Notes: generated by a model not told the origin, from the sequence alone. A stretch of DNA of 48,238 nt from an uncultured Oscillospiraceae bacterium (GCA_934465295.1 CAKSKU010000019.1:1-48238); one strand, 5' to 3'. Counted from the first letter of the stretch, positions 15,032 to 23,649 are shown. Numbers and translations are program-made.

Positions 15032-16390
15032 ATGAATATCGTATTGCTTGTTTTATTATGTGCCGCAGAAGCGGTTTTTGCAGTTTTGGCGATGAAACGC
15101 CGACCAAATAAAGAAAAGTGGCAGATTGAACGCCTTATATGCGATGCGGGTCAGCTCGGAGTATTTCTGATAATGCTCCTTGCGCCGAGCATTGATATGA
15201 GTTTTCGGTTCAAGGGTCTGTTCGCACTTCTCCTGCTTCGTATTATAATTGCTTTTGCAGGTTGGCTAATTGCGAAATATACACTGTCAAAGCCAAAGCG
15301 TCCGTCAATGATGATACTGAGCGCCGTTCTGTCGGTAATGATCATTTTCGTAAGTCTTATACCGTCATTTATGTTCACTGCGTATGACGGCTTGCCGACC
15401 TCGGGCGAATATCCCGTTGCAATGTCAAAGGCGATACTTGTTGATGAGAGCAGAACAGAAGAGTTTGAAACGGACGGCTCTAAGCGTGAAGTTCCGATCT
15501 ATTTCTTCTACCCCGAAAATGCCGCAGACGGTGAAAAGTTTCCGTTAGTTGTATTTTCGCACGGCGCATTCGGATTTTACGAGAGCAATTATTCGACTTA
15601 TGAGGAGCTTGCTTCAAACGGATATGTTGTCATTGCGACCGAACACCCGTATCATTCGATGTTCACCGAGGATACAAGCGGAAAAACTATCACCGTTTCG
15701 CCCGAATTTATGAACGGCATTGCTCTAGTCAACACAGACGGCACATCGGAGGAGACTATCTTCGAGCTTTCCTCGGAATGGTTAAAGCTTCGCTGTGATG
15801 ATATAAACTTCGTCATTGACTCCGTAAAATCGACAGCAGGGGAACTCCCCGAATATTGGCACACGGACGAATCGGAGAACATCATCAAGGCGCTTTCAAT
15901 GACCGATACCGATAAAATAGGCGTAATGGGACATTCCCTCGGCGGTGCGGCGGCTGTGTCTGTCGGAAGAACGAGAAGCGACATCAGCGCAGTTATCGAC
16001 CTTGACGGAACTATGCTCGGCGAGGTAACCGGTGTTGAAAACGAAATAAACATCGTCCGAACCGAACCTTATACCGTGCCGCTATTAGCTGTGGATAACG
16101 ATGAACATCACTTCGCTGCGGCTGAACTTGAAGAAAAAGGTATTCCTTATGCAAACAATATCGTCTGCGATAATGCTGTGTGCTGTTACAGAACGTATTT
16201 CGCAGGAACGGGTCACATGAACTTTACCGATCTGCCGCTGTTCTCTCCGCCGCTTGCAAAAATGCTCGGAACGGGCAGTGTTGATGCAGAAAAATGTATG
16301 ATGACCGTGAATAAAATGACAAGAGAATTCTTTGACAGCTATCTGAAAGGAAAGGGTGAATTTGTTGCACAGGACTGTATCTACACATAA
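15032..16390 (+). CDS. Membrane alpha/beta hydrolase, PAF-acetylhydrolase-like
   Basis: A 452-aa protein. The first 120 residues hold about four membrane helices; the rest is an alpha/beta hydrolase resembling platelet-activating-factor acetylhydrolase and dienelactone hydrolases. VFSHGAFG (about 173-180) is the oxyanion block, GHSLGG at 300-305 is the nucleophile elbow with S302, DLDG is the likely acid turn, and GTGHMNF carries the His. It should be a lipase or esterase with its active site at the membrane. The ATG at 15032 has AAGGAG nine bases upstream; an earlier GTG lies at the transcription start. It precedes a LytTR regulator by 1 nt, so the three genes are one operon. Confidence 0.8.
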   Translation: MNIVLLVLLCAAEAVFAVLAMKRRPNKEKWQIERLICDAGQLGVFLIMLLAPSIDMSFRFKGLFALLLLRIIIAFAGWLIAKYTLSKPKRPSMMILSAVLSVMIIFVSLIPSFMFTAYDGLPTSGEYPVAMSKAILVDESRTEEFETDGSKREVPIYFFYPENAADGEKFPLVVFSHGAFGFYESNYSTYEELASNGYVVIATEHPYHSMFTEDTSGKTITVSPEFMNGIALVNTDGTSEETIFELSSEWLKLRCDDINFVIDSVKSTAGELPEYWHTDESENIIKALSMTDTDKIGVMGHSLGGAAAVSVGRTRSDISAVIDLDGTMLGEVTGVENEINIVRTEPYTVPLLAVDNDEHHFAAAELEEKGIPYANNIVCDNAVCCYRTYFAGTGHMNFTDLPLFSPPLAKMLGTGSVDAEKCMMTVNKMTREFFDSYLKGKGEFVAQDCIYT

Positions 16391-16391
16391 T

Positions 16392-16838
16392 ATGGACGTA
16401 AAAATAAGTATGATACCCGAAAGCGAAGCGGAGCTTGTCGATATCCGCTGCCATGAGGAGACCGACTCTGTTCGTGAGATCGCATCCTTTGTCCGCTCAC
16501 GTCAATGTCAGCTCTCGGGCGCACTGGACGGCAGGCAGTATAACATTCCCGTTTCGGAGATAATGTATATCGAATCGGTCGATAACAGGACCTTTATCTA
16601 CACCGTGCAAAAGGTCTATGAATCCAGACAGCGTATCTATGAGCTTGAAGAAAATTTAAAACCGAAGCATTTTCTGAGAATATCGAAGGCTTCGCTTGTT
16701 AATCTTATGAAAATTTCTTCCGTCAAGCCTGCACTCGGCGGAAGATTCAGTGCATTACTTTCAAACGGCGAGGAGATAATCATTTCACGCAAATATGTGT
16801 CCGAGCTGAAAAAAGTATTGAGAGGTGATGAAGTATGA
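16392..16838 (+). CDS. LytTR-domain DNA-binding regulator
   Basis: A 148-aa protein. Its C-terminal two thirds form a LytTR domain: IPVSEIMYIESVDNRTFIYT, then FLRISKASLVNLMKI and the final LSNGEEIIISRKYVSELK strand-helix. There is no response-regulator receiver domain, so it is not a two-component protein. The small LytTR type is usually held in check by a membrane partner encoded next door, here the DUF3021 protein overlapping its stop (ATGA). Such LytTR/membrane pairs control stress or competence in streptococci; here the target is unknown, with the upstream lipase a likely member of the regulon. The ribosome site is weak. Confidence 0.85.
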   Translation: MDVKISMIPESEAELVDIRCHEETDSVREIASFVRSRQCQLSGALDGRQYNIPVSEIMYIESVDNRTFIYTVQKVYESRQRIYELEENLKPKHFLRISKASLVNLMKISSVKPALGGRFSALLSNGEEIIISRKYVSELKKVLRGDEV

Positions 16839-17293
16839 CGTTCAAAGAGCATTTCAAATCGGTGATGTCGATGTATTTCATTATTGTGACGCTTGTAAAC
16901 GCCGCAACGTTTGGCCTCGGCAGTATTTTCCGCCCCGACCAGACATTCGGCTATGAAGCCTTTCTCTCACCGCTTATCTATGCGGCGATTGCTCTTGTCC
17001 CGATGCTTTGTATGTATTCAAAAAGGGAGCTTACATTCAGGCAGTATATATTGAGGGAAGTGTTCCAGCTTTTTGCGATAGAAGCCGTACTTATCATTTT
17101 CGGACTCGGCACGGAGAGCCTTTTGCCCGAGAACCGCAAGCTTACAGCCGCATTTGCATTCTCCGTGTTTGTAATATATGTTCTCGTCGTTATCATATCG
17201 TGGCTGCTCGATCTTAAACAGGCAAAGACGATAAATTCCGACCTGAAAAGCTTTCAAAACAGATTTTCGGATAAAAAAGATAGTTCGGAATAA
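16835..17293 (+). CDS. DUF3021 four-helix membrane protein
   Basis: A 152-aa polytopic protein with four predicted helices (about 11-32, 45-63, 77-95, 105-127) and a charged cytoplasmic tail. It matches the DUF3021 pattern and genetic context (directly after a LytTR gene, overlapping by ATGA). By analogy to other LytTR regulatory systems it may sequester or signal to the LytTR protein; this is inference. Confidence 0.8.
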   Translation: MTFKEHFKSVMSMYFIIVTLVNAATFGLGSIFRPDQTFGYEAFLSPLIYAAIALVPMLCMYSKRELTFRQYILREVFQLFAIEAVLIIFGLGTESLLPENRKLTAAFAFSVFVIYVLVVIISWLLDLKQAKTINSDLKSFQNRFSDKKDSSE

Positions 17294-17301
17294 GGTAAAC
17301 A

Positions 17302-17344
17302 GAAAACCGCTGCATTTTCAGACGAATTTGCAGCGGTGTTTTAT
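17302..17344. terminator. Bidirectional terminator, DUF3021 / rpiB-like
   Basis: ACCGCTGCA (17306-17314) and TGCAGCGGT (17329-17337) form a stem with T-rich flanks on both strands. It serves the convergent DUF3021 and RpiB-family genes. Confidence 0.8.
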
Positions 17345-17356
17345 TGGTGTTCGGTA

Positions 17357-17983
17357 TTAGATGTATTGTTTTAGCAGTTCGATAAGTTCCTGATCAGTTC
17401 CGTTTTCGATCGTGTAGCGGATAATATTTTCTTTTCGTAAAGCTTTTTTAATAAATTCTTTGTCAAGTCTTTCCAAAAACAAAGTGAAGCCAAGCTGTGA
17501 ACGGCTGCGAATGTTTTTCAGTAAAGCCGTATCTTGGAGTTTGCGCATTGCTTCGCCTTTGGGATAACCCTGACCGAACGGCTCGGAAAAAAGCATTTTT
17601 ACAGTCTGACGCAGATTTTCTTCACCCATGTAGGTGTAATTTTCGCCTAAAGGGAACGATATTGCATTGCCGTTGTTGATCTGCGCAAATAAAAAAGCGT
17701 CCTTTGGCGTGGGAGCGTATCCGCATATAACCTTTGGCATACTGTTGCAGGCGAGCATCATTCCCTGCCCCGATGAACAGCCCGTTACAGCGAAGTCAAT
17801 AGAGCCACTTGCAAGCAGTAAACCGACCCAAAATGCAGCTTCAATATAGGAAAATTCATATTTGTCATCGTCTGTGCAACCAAAATTTATTACCTCGTGC
17901 CCCTTTGCATATTCCTTTACGCTTTCATAAATAATGCTGTTTTTGTTTATTTGTGAGCTTGCCTGAACAATACCGATCTTCAT
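17357..17983 (-). CDS. RpiB/LacAB-family sugar-phosphate isomerase
   Basis: A 208-aa protein. The first about 150 residues follow the RpiB fold: MKIGIVQASS at the start, the YEFSYIEAAFWVG stretch, TGCSSGQGMMLACNSMP with the catalytic-region Cys, and NGNAISFPLG in place of the usual NVL block. RpiB interconverts ribose 5- and ribulose 5-phosphate; LacA/LacB act on galactose 6-phosphate. This protein is about 60 residues longer than ordinary RpiB and is divergent, so the sugar is unsure. It is a single gene with its own promoter. Confidence 0.75.
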   Translation of the reverse strand: MKIGIVQASSQINKNSIIYESVKEYAKGHEVINFGCTDDDKYEFSYIEAAFWVGLLLASGSIDFAVTGCSSGQGMMLACNSMPKVICGYAPTPKDAFLFAQINNGNAISFPLGENYTYMGEENLRQTVKMLFSEPFGQGYPKGEAMRKLQDTALLKNIRSRSQLGFTLFLERLDKEFIKKALRKENIIRYTIENGTDQELIELLKQYI

Positions 17984-18003
17984 TCTATCACCCCGTTTAT
18001 TTT

Positions 18004-18032
18004 ATAATAGCATTGCAAAATTGCATTGTCAA
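18004..18032 (-). promoter_or_regulatory. Promoter of the RpiB-family gene, spacer palindrome
   Basis: Minus strand TTGACA, 17 bp, TATTAT with extended TGC. The spacer contains ATGCAATTTTGCAAT, an inverted repeat that could be an operator. Confidence 0.75.
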
Positions 18033-18103
18033 TAACATAAAAAGCAAATATTCTGCATCTTGCCCTCAAAAAATGCATCTTGCAAATATTTCCGATAAAT
18101 TGG

Positions 18104-18132
18104 TTGACAAACATGACCGTCAGTGCTATAAT
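18104..18132 (+). promoter_or_regulatory. Consensus promoter of the NTF2-GNAT-GNAT operon
   Basis: TTGACA, 17 bp, TATAAT with extended TGC. An inverted pair GCCGCCAG/CTGGCGGC is not complete; only ACTGGCGGC is seen in the leader. Confidence 0.88.
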
Positions 18133-18192
18133 ATCAAAACCGTCATGCGCAACTGGCGGCTTTTTCGATAATTGACATAAGGAGGAGCATTT

Positions 18193-18558
18193 ATGGAGAA
18201 AAATATCTATGAGCTTGAACAGGAAATGTGGAACGCAGCAGCAAACAGGGATAAAGAAGCCTTTTTGCAGCTCGTTTTGCCCGAAGCGGTAATGGTCTGC
18301 GGAGGTTTCCGATGCAGTGGAGCGGATTACGCCGAGCTTGTAAAGGACTTCGGCATCTCATCTTGCGGGATAACGAATTTTGAAACGGTCGCCGAAACGG
18401 AACAGCTTATCCAAGTCCATTATATCGTGAAAACAATTGCCGATTCACCCGAAACTGCCGACCTTGCGGGGCTTTTCCATATCACCTCGAGCTGGAAAAA
18501 GATAAACGGAAGATGGACGCTCATTTTCAATATGGATCAAAGAGTTATGGGCGAGTGA
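18193..18558 (+). CDS. NTF2-like (SnoaL/DUF4440) protein
   Basis: A 121-aa cytoplasmic protein with the cone-shaped NTF2 pattern. An N-terminal helix pair (EQEMWNAAANRDKEAFLQLV) is followed by strands ending in HITSSWKKINGRWTLIFNMDQR. Proteins of this size and pattern bind small ligands or act as minor enzymes; the ligand is unknown. It is the first gene of an operon with two acetyltransferases, each 15 nt apart. AAGGAGG precedes the start. Confidence 0.75.
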   Translation: MEKNIYELEQEMWNAAANRDKEAFLQLVLPEAVMVCGGFRCSGADYAELVKDFGISSCGITNFETVAETEQLIQVHYIVKTIADSPETADLAGLFHITSSWKKINGRWTLIFNMDQRVMGE

Positions 18559-18573
18559 CGGAGGAAAAATAAT

Positions 18574-19008
18574 ATGGTAAGGAAAATGAAAAGAGCGGAT
18601 ATACCATTCTGTGCGGATATCCTTTGTAAGGTATATAACAATGAGCTTTGGCAGTGCCGTTGGACGGCAGAAACAGCCTGTGCATATCTTGAAGATTACT
18701 TTGATGAAAAGAAATTTGTCGGTTTCATTATTGAGGAAGATAATGTTGTCATCGGCGCAATGTTCACTCATGAAAAGATTTGGTGGAACAACAGTGAACT
18801 TTTTATCGATGAAATGTTTATTATTCCCGATATGCAGCGAAAAGGCTATGGAAAAATGCTCATAAAAGCCGCCGAGAATTATGTGTCTGAGCACAAGCTT
18901 GCAGGCTTTACGCTTTCAACGAACAAGTATGCACCTGCACCGGATTTTTATAAGAAGAATGGCTTTTCAGTATGTGAGCATATTCTCTTTATGTGCAATG
19001 AAGTGTAA
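18574..19008 (+). CDS. GNAT family N-acetyltransferase
   Basis: A 144-aa GNAT enzyme. The acetyl-CoA loop is MQRKGYGKMLIKAAENY (Q/RxxGxG type), preceded by the strand ELFIDEMFIIPD and followed by the late GFTLSTNKYAPAPDFYKKNGF stretch with the usual FYxKxGF motif. The acceptor is unknown. It is the middle gene of the operon. Confidence 0.88.
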   Translation: MVRKMKRADIPFCADILCKVYNNELWQCRWTAETACAYLEDYFDEKKFVGFIIEEDNVVIGAMFTHEKIWWNNSELFIDEMFIIPDMQRKGYGKMLIKAAENYVSEHKLAGFTLSTNKYAPAPDFYKKNGFSVCEHILFMCNEV

Positions 19009-19023
19009 GGAAAGGAGCATAAA

Positions 19024-19548
19024 ATGATACTCGAAACAAAACGGCTCATACTTCGTGAGCTTACAGAAAAAGATTTCAGCGACCTATACGAAGTTTTGTC
19101 CGACTCGGACGTAACGGCGCATTATCCCTATACCTTTGACGAAAAGAGGGTAAAAGGCTGGATAGAGCGCAACATCGAACGCTATAAAACGGATGGATTC
19201 GGGCTTTGGGCAGTCGTGCTGAAAGAGAACGGCAGAATGATAGGGGACTGCGGCATCACGATGCAGAACATCGACGGTGAAAAGCTCCCCGAAGTCGGTT
19301 ACCATATACATAAAGATTTCCGCAGAAAAGGTTATGCCTCGGAAGCCGCCGCAGGGTGCATCGAATACGGCTTTTCAAACCTCGGCTTCGATAAAATTTA
19401 TTCCTATATGAAATATACGAACGAGCCGTCCTGCCGCACTGCCGAGAAAAACGGAATGAAGTTCGTCAAGCAGTATCCCGACCCCGATAATACTTTCACA
19501 AATGTCTATGCGATAAGCAAAACGGAGTGGGAAAACAGACTTCGCTGA
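19024..19548 (+). CDS. GNAT acetyltransferase, RimJ/RimL type
   Basis: A 174-aa enzyme of the RimJ/RimL subgroup (ETKRLILRELTEKDFSDL at the start, YHIHKDFRRKGYASEAAAG acetyl-CoA loop, NEPSCRTAEKNGMKF near the end). This group acetylates protein N-termini or small molecules such as antibiotics; the substrate here is unknown. AAGGAG precedes the start. It closes the operon and is followed by a shared terminator. Confidence 0.88.
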   Translation: MILETKRLILRELTEKDFSDLYEVLSDSDVTAHYPYTFDEKRVKGWIERNIERYKTDGFGLWAVVLKENGRMIGDCGITMQNIDGEKLPEVGYHIHKDFRRKGYASEAAAGCIEYGFSNLGFDKIYSYMKYTNEPSCRTAEKNGMKFVKQYPDPDNTFTNVYAISKTEWENRLR

Positions 19549-19555
19549 TATAAAA

Positions 19556-19588
19556 ACCGCCGTTCCCCATAAATCGGAGAACGGCGGT
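19556..19588. terminator. Bidirectional terminator, GNAT / LRR protein
   Basis: ACCGCCGTTC pairs with GAACGGCGGT. On the minus strand it is followed by T5, making it a strong terminator for the LRR gene. A close copy sits at 21017-21048. Confidence 0.8.
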
Positions 19589-19603
19589 AATTTTATGCCA
19601 AAA

Positions 19604-20926
19604 TTACTTTTTCTTAGTTGTAACAGCAACGGGAGCGGACTTTTCGCCCTCCTTGTATTTGCCGTTCACCTTGTCAAGAGCAACGACCTTGAACTTGTAC
19701 TTGGTGTTCTTCTTGAGCTTTTTGATAGTGCAGGAGTTGGTCGTTACGGTCTTGTACTTTTCATACTTGCCGGTTGTGCTGTTGTACATATAGACTGTGT
19801 AAGCATCAGCACCGGAAACCTTGTCCCATTTGAGAGTGATGCCGGTTGCAGTTTTTGCGGAGGCCTTGACGCTGCTCGGAGCAGAGAGAGCCTTGGTGTC
19901 TGCCTGCTCGGTATAATATTTATAATCAATTTTGTTCTTTTGAGCGAAGGTTTCGGCATTTGAACCCTTGACTACGCTGAGTGTTATCTTTCTCGGAAGA
20001 TATCTTTCATGTATTCCATAGAGATCGTAATAATCGCTCTCATAAAAATAAGACAAGGTCGTTCCGTTTGCAAGAATATCGGAAGAAAAATAATCGATAT
20101 ACATGGGCGTTATGCCGTCATTGAAAACATACTTCAAAGAAAAGAGCTTGTTGAAGTAAGAATTGCTGATATCTGTTGAAATATCATCAAGGTCGAAATC
20201 AAGGTCATATTCATATTTGTCTTTTATTTTCTCAACATCAGATGCAAGCAGACCGACAGTATAGCCGAACGGTCTGGAGCTTGCTGCTATCTTTGTCTTT
20301 GCGGGGATAGTAAGGCTGCCAAGACTTGGGCAGTTGAGGAATGCTTCGTCACCGATCTGGCTGCATCCGTTTGGGAGCGTCACATTGGTAAGGTTTATGC
20401 AGTTGAAGAAAGCTCGCTTGCCGATCTTATAAGTAAAATCAGAGCCTTTGACCTTGATCGTGCGAAGCTTTGTGCAGTTTGAAAAAGCGTTTATGCCGAT
20501 CGACGTATCGATGCTGCCGTTGATCTCGACTGTTTCAAGGTTTACGCACTTGTTAAAAGCATAATCGTCAAAGCGGGCATTTCCTTTTACAACTATCCTG
20601 CTAAGTCTGGTGCAGCCCTGAAAACCATTGTTTAATACATACAGATCGCCCTCTGCGGTGATAGAACTTATCTTTGAAACGCCCTCAAAAGCTTCGCTGT
20701 TGATATAACTGATATCTTTCGGGATAACAATATCTCCGCCCGAACCCTTGTATCCATCGATATACTTTTTGCCGTCAATATCGGTGTCAATGATAAAATC
20801 ATGTACCGAAGCTTCAGCTGTGATAGCAACGCCGATCCTGTCGTTTAACTGTTCGGGCAGAACAGTGAGTGAACCCAGCGAAAGCATAACAGCAAGGGAG
20901 CAGGAGATGATTTTTTTACATTTCAT
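19604..20926 (-). CDS. Secreted BspA-type LRR protein with C-terminal FN3 domain (copy 1)
   Basis: A 440-aa secreted protein. It has a signal peptide (MKCKKIISCSLAVMLSLG and on to about 38), then five to six BspA/LRR_5 repeats (pattern F-GC-L, I/V-I, as in NGFQGCTRLSRIVVKGNA). A spacer region about 230-340 and one fibronectin type III domain at the C-terminus (SSVKASAKTATGITLKW to the VTTKKK end) follow. No anchor motif is visible, so it is probably released or loosely bound. LRR_5 proteins in gut Firmicutes are adhesins or wall-associated; the role is inferred. It is 60% or so alike to the next gene and clearly a tandem duplicate. The ATG at 20926 follows GAGG; an upstream ATG adds a non-signal extension. 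Confidence 0.85.
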   Translation of the reverse strand: MKCKKIISCSLAVMLSLGSLTVLPEQLNDRIGVAITAEASVHDFIIDTDIDGKKYIDGYKGSGGDIVIPKDISYINSEAFEGVSKISSITAEGDLYVLNNGFQGCTRLSRIVVKGNARFDDYAFNKCVNLETVEINGSIDTSIGINAFSNCTKLRTIKVKGSDFTYKIGKRAFFNCINLTNVTLPNGCSQIGDEAFLNCPSLGSLTIPAKTKIAASSRPFGYTVGLLASDVEKIKDKYEYDLDFDLDDISTDISNSYFNKLFSLKYVFNDGITPMYIDYFSSDILANGTTLSYFYESDYYDLYGIHERYLPRKITLSVVKGSNAETFAQKNKIDYKYYTEQADTKALSAPSSVKASAKTATGITLKWDKVSGADAYTVYMYNSTTGKYEKYKTVTTNSCTIKKLKKNTKYKFKVVALDKVNGKYKEGEKSAPVAVTTKKK

Positions 20927-20970
20927 AAATTTTGCCTCTTTCTGTTTATTCTTGTCATAATTGTATTTAT

Positions 20971-20999
20971 ATTGTAGCACTGAATTTCTACTATGTCAA
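20971..20999 (-). promoter_or_regulatory. Promoter of LRR copy 1
   Basis: Minus strand TTGACA, 17 bp, TACAAT with extended TGC. The leader holds TTGTCATAAT (20952-20961, plus strand), also found before copy 2. Confidence 0.75.
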
Positions 21000-21016
21000 G
21001 ATGTGTTTTTATAAAA

Positions 21017-21048
21017 ACCGCCGTTCCCCGAATTCGGAGAACGGCAGT
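21017..21048 (-). terminator. Terminator of LRR copy 2
   Basis: Minus strand ACTGCCGTTCTCCG hairpin to GAACGGCGGT, then T5. It is homologous to the terminator of copy 1, so the duplication included the 3' end. Confidence 0.85.
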
Positions 21049-21063
21049 AATTTTATGCCGAAA

Positions 21064-22293
21064 TTACTTCTTCTTAGTTGTGATAGCAACAGGATCGGAC
21101 TTTTCGCCCTCTTTGTATTTGCCGTTTACCTTTTCAAGAGCAACGACCTTGAACTTGTACTTGGTGTTCTTCTTAAGCTTTGTGATAGTGCAGGAATTGC
21201 TTGTTACGGTCTTGTACTTTTCATACTTGCCTGTTGATGCATTGTACATATAAACTGTGTAAGCATCAGCACCTGCTACCTTGTTCCATTTAAGAGTTAT
21301 GCTGTTCTTTGTTTTTGCGGAAGCTCTGATGTTTTCGGGTGAAGCAAGTTCTTCATCGGAAGTGGCTGATGCATACTTGTAAGCGATACCGTTCTTCTTT
21401 GCAAAGCTTTCAGCATTTGAACCCTTGGTTACAGTAAGAGTGATCTTTCTTGGATTAAATCTTTCAAGGTTTCCGTACAGACCATAAAAATCTGTATCCC
21501 AGTATCTGCCGAGAGGAATATCAAAGGAGGGATAATAGATATAAACAGGTGTTGAGCCATTGTTGAAGAAATACTCAAGATTACCGTCATAGAAATCATC
21601 TTCGGTCTTGTATGCGTATGTATAGCCAACATGTTTTGAACCCTTGGAAGAGTAGAACTTTGTCTTTGAAGGGATAGTAAGCCTGTCAAGGTTTACGCAG
21701 TTAAGGAAGGCTTCATTGTATATATTATTGCAGCTGCTTGCAATGTCAACGTTTTTGAGATTGATGCAGTTGTAAAATGCCTGTTCGCCGATATCATAAT
21801 CGTATTTAGAACCATTTACCTTGAAGGAACGGAGCGAAGTACAGTATGCAAATGCACTTCCGCCGATGACTTCATCGATGCTGCCCTTGATCTCAACGGA
21901 TTCAAGGCTTGCGCACATATAGAAAGCACTCTGTTCAAAATATGCATCGCCCTCAACTACGACCTTTTTGAGCTTGGTACAGCCTGTAAAAGCACCGTTC
22001 CAAACATAAAGGTCGCCCTTGGCTGTAATGGAAGTGATATTGGTAACGCCCTCAAAAGCGTTGCTGTTTATATAGCTGACATCCTTAGGGATAACAACAT
22101 CGCCGCCTTTTCCCTTGTAACCGTCAACGTATTTGTATCCATCGGAATCTTTTACAATTACAAGATCGTTTGATGCAGCTTCAGCAGTGATAGCTATGCC
22201 CGGCATTCCGCTGAACTGTTCGGGGAGTACTGTGAGCGTACCCAGCGAAAGCATAACAGCAAGGGCACACGAAATAATTTTTTTGTTTTCCAT
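21064..22293 (-). CDS. Secreted BspA-type LRR protein with C-terminal FN3 domain (copy 2)
   Basis: A 409-aa paralogue of copy 1 with the same order: signal peptide (MENKKIISCALAVMLSLG on), DGYKYVDGYKGKGGDVVIPKDVSYIN opening, LRR_5 repeats with GC-L-VV and NC-NL cores, a variable Tyr-rich spacer, then one FN3 domain ending VAITTKKK. It lacks about 30 residues in the spacer region relative to copy 1. The FN3 part and signal peptide are the most conserved between copies. GAGGG precedes the start. Confidence 0.85.
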   Translation of the reverse strand: MENKKIISCALAVMLSLGTLTVLPEQFSGMPGIAITAEAASNDLVIVKDSDGYKYVDGYKGKGGDVVIPKDVSYINSNAFEGVTNITSITAKGDLYVWNGAFTGCTKLKKVVVEGDAYFEQSAFYMCASLESVEIKGSIDEVIGGSAFAYCTSLRSFKVNGSKYDYDIGEQAFYNCINLKNVDIASSCNNIYNEAFLNCVNLDRLTIPSKTKFYSSKGSKHVGYTYAYKTEDDFYDGNLEYFFNNGSTPVYIYYPSFDIPLGRYWDTDFYGLYGNLERFNPRKITLTVTKGSNAESFAKKNGIAYKYASATSDEELASPENIRASAKTKNSITLKWNKVAGADAYTVYMYNASTGKYEKYKTVTSNSCTITKLKKNTKYKFKVVALEKVNGKYKEGEKSDPVAITTKKK

Positions 22294-22320
22294 AATTGAT
22301 CCCTCTTATTATTTATAATT

Positions 22321-22335
22321 TTGTCATAATGACAA
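22321..22335. repeat. 15-bp palindrome in the leader of LRR copy 2
   Basis: TTGTCAT-A-ATGACAA, just downstream of the promoter. A half of it (TTGTCATAAT) recurs at the same place in front of copy 1, so it may be a shared operator. Confidence 0.55.
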
Positions 22336-22339
22336 GATA

Positions 22340-22368
22340 ATTATATCACTATTCATTAACAAAGTCAA
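22340..22368 (-). promoter_or_regulatory. Promoter of LRR copy 2
   Basis: Minus strand TTGACT, 17 bp, TATAAT with extended TGA. Confidence 0.8.
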
Positions 22369-22482
22369 TGCTATCCAATGCGCTAAATCAACAAATTATA
22401 TAATATTTTCCAATAACTTTATGTGAAAATGAATAAAAATATTTGTTTACTTCAAATTACACGAAAATGCCGAAACGGAATA

Positions 22483-23649
22483 TCAACCGATATCTTCAAG
22501 CCAGCGCACAGCACAATGGCAAAGTGAAGCTGCGCCTATCGGAAGAACATCTTCATTGAACCGAACCTTCGGGTTATGCGCAGAATAGTCGCCCCGTTCG
22601 TCCTCAAAGCCTGCCGAAAGGTACATAAACGCCGACGGAACAGCCGAAGCTATCACCGCAAAATCCTCCGAAGCATTCGCTTTCATATCGGGGATAGGCT
22701 TCAGACCGCCAAGCTCGTTCATATAGCTGACCATCTTTTCCGTCAGCTCACGATCGCATATAAGCGGTGGGACATCCGAAAGCTTTGTGACCTGCGCCGT
22801 GCCGCCGTAAAGCTCGGCTGTCTTTTCTGCAATTTCAGCTATCCGAGCCGAAAGCTTTTCTTTCTGTGCCTTGTCATTCGTGCGAAGCGTTCCCTCCATA
22901 AATGCGGAGTTGGGGATAATGTTCGCAGCCTTTCCTCCGTGAAGCTGACCGACTGTTAAAACGCAGACCTTTTCGGGATCGGCTTCTCGGGCGATGAGTG
23001 CCTCTAAGGCAATGTAAGTCTGCGCCGCAATGTTGAGCGGATCGACAGTTAAATTGGGGTAAGCTCCGTGACCGCCTTTGCCGCTTATTTCAATGCGGAA
23101 GCCATCCACCGAGTTCATCATAACTCCGCCTGCGTTGTACATAAACAGTCCGGGCAGCATTTTCCCCGGAGCAACGTGGAAAGCGAGCGCCGCATCAACG
23201 TGCGGATCTTCCAGAACGCCGTTCGCTGTCATATCACGGCTGCCCTCAAAGGTTTCCTCAGCAGGCTGAAACATAAGCTTTACCGTGCCTTTGAGCAAGG
23301 CTTCATTCTCCTTTAAAAGTTTCGCCGCACCGAGCAGCATCGCAGCGTGAAGATCATGTCCGCAGGCGTGAGCATACCCGTTTGTGCAGGCAAAAGCTTC
23401 ACCGCTCATCTCCTCCATAGGCAAAGCGTCCATATCCGCACGGAGCAGAAGTACAGGCGAACCGCTGCCGATGAGCGCAGTAATGCCGTGACCGCATTCT
23501 TTTGGGGAAAGTCCGTATTCCGTCAGCTTTTTCATAACAAATTCCCGTGCAAGCGGCGTTTCAAGTCCGATCTCAGCATTTTGGTGAAAATATCTGCGGT
23601 TTTTAACGATCTCGTCCTTTATTTTTTCGGCTTCTTTGTAAAAATTCAT
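22483..23649 (-). CDS. M20 family amidohydrolase (M20D, HipO/N-acyl amino acid type)
   Basis: A 388-aa di-metal hydrolase of the M20D group (hippurate hydrolase, N-acetyl-cysteine deacetylase, indole-acetyl amino acid hydrolase relatives). Metal-binding HACGHD at 94-99 (C96, H98), PAEE at 129-132 with the catalytic Glu, and FHVAPG (His ligand) are visible. So is the later GKGGHGAYPN motif of the lid domain, with a final NASEDFA containing the last ligands. It removes an acyl group from an amino-acid or peptide amide in the cytoplasm. AAGGAG precedes the start. Single gene. The exact substrate cannot be named. Confidence 0.9.
   Translation of the reverse strand: MNFYKEAEKIKDEIVKNRRYFHQNAEIGLETPLAREFVMKKLTEYGLSPKECGHGITALIGSGSPVLLLRADMDALPMEEMSGEAFACTNGYAHACGHDLHAAMLLGAAKLLKENEALLKGTVKLMFQPAEETFEGSRDMTANGVLEDPHVDAALAFHVAPGKMLPGLFMYNAGGVMMNSVDGFRIEISGKGGHGAYPNLTVDPLNIAAQTYIALEALIAREADPEKVCVLTVGQLHGGKAANIIPNSAFMEGTLRTNDKAQKEKLSARIAEIAEKTAELYGGTAQVTKLSDVPPLICDRELTEKMVSYMNELGGLKPIPDMKANASEDFAVIASAVPSAFMYLSAGFEDERGDYSAHNPKVRFNEDVLPIGAASLCHCAVRWLEDIG

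Noticed and set aside
19604..22293. Repeats in the LRR genes as a CRISPR array
   Set aside because: The repeats are protein-coding, imperfect and without equal spacers.
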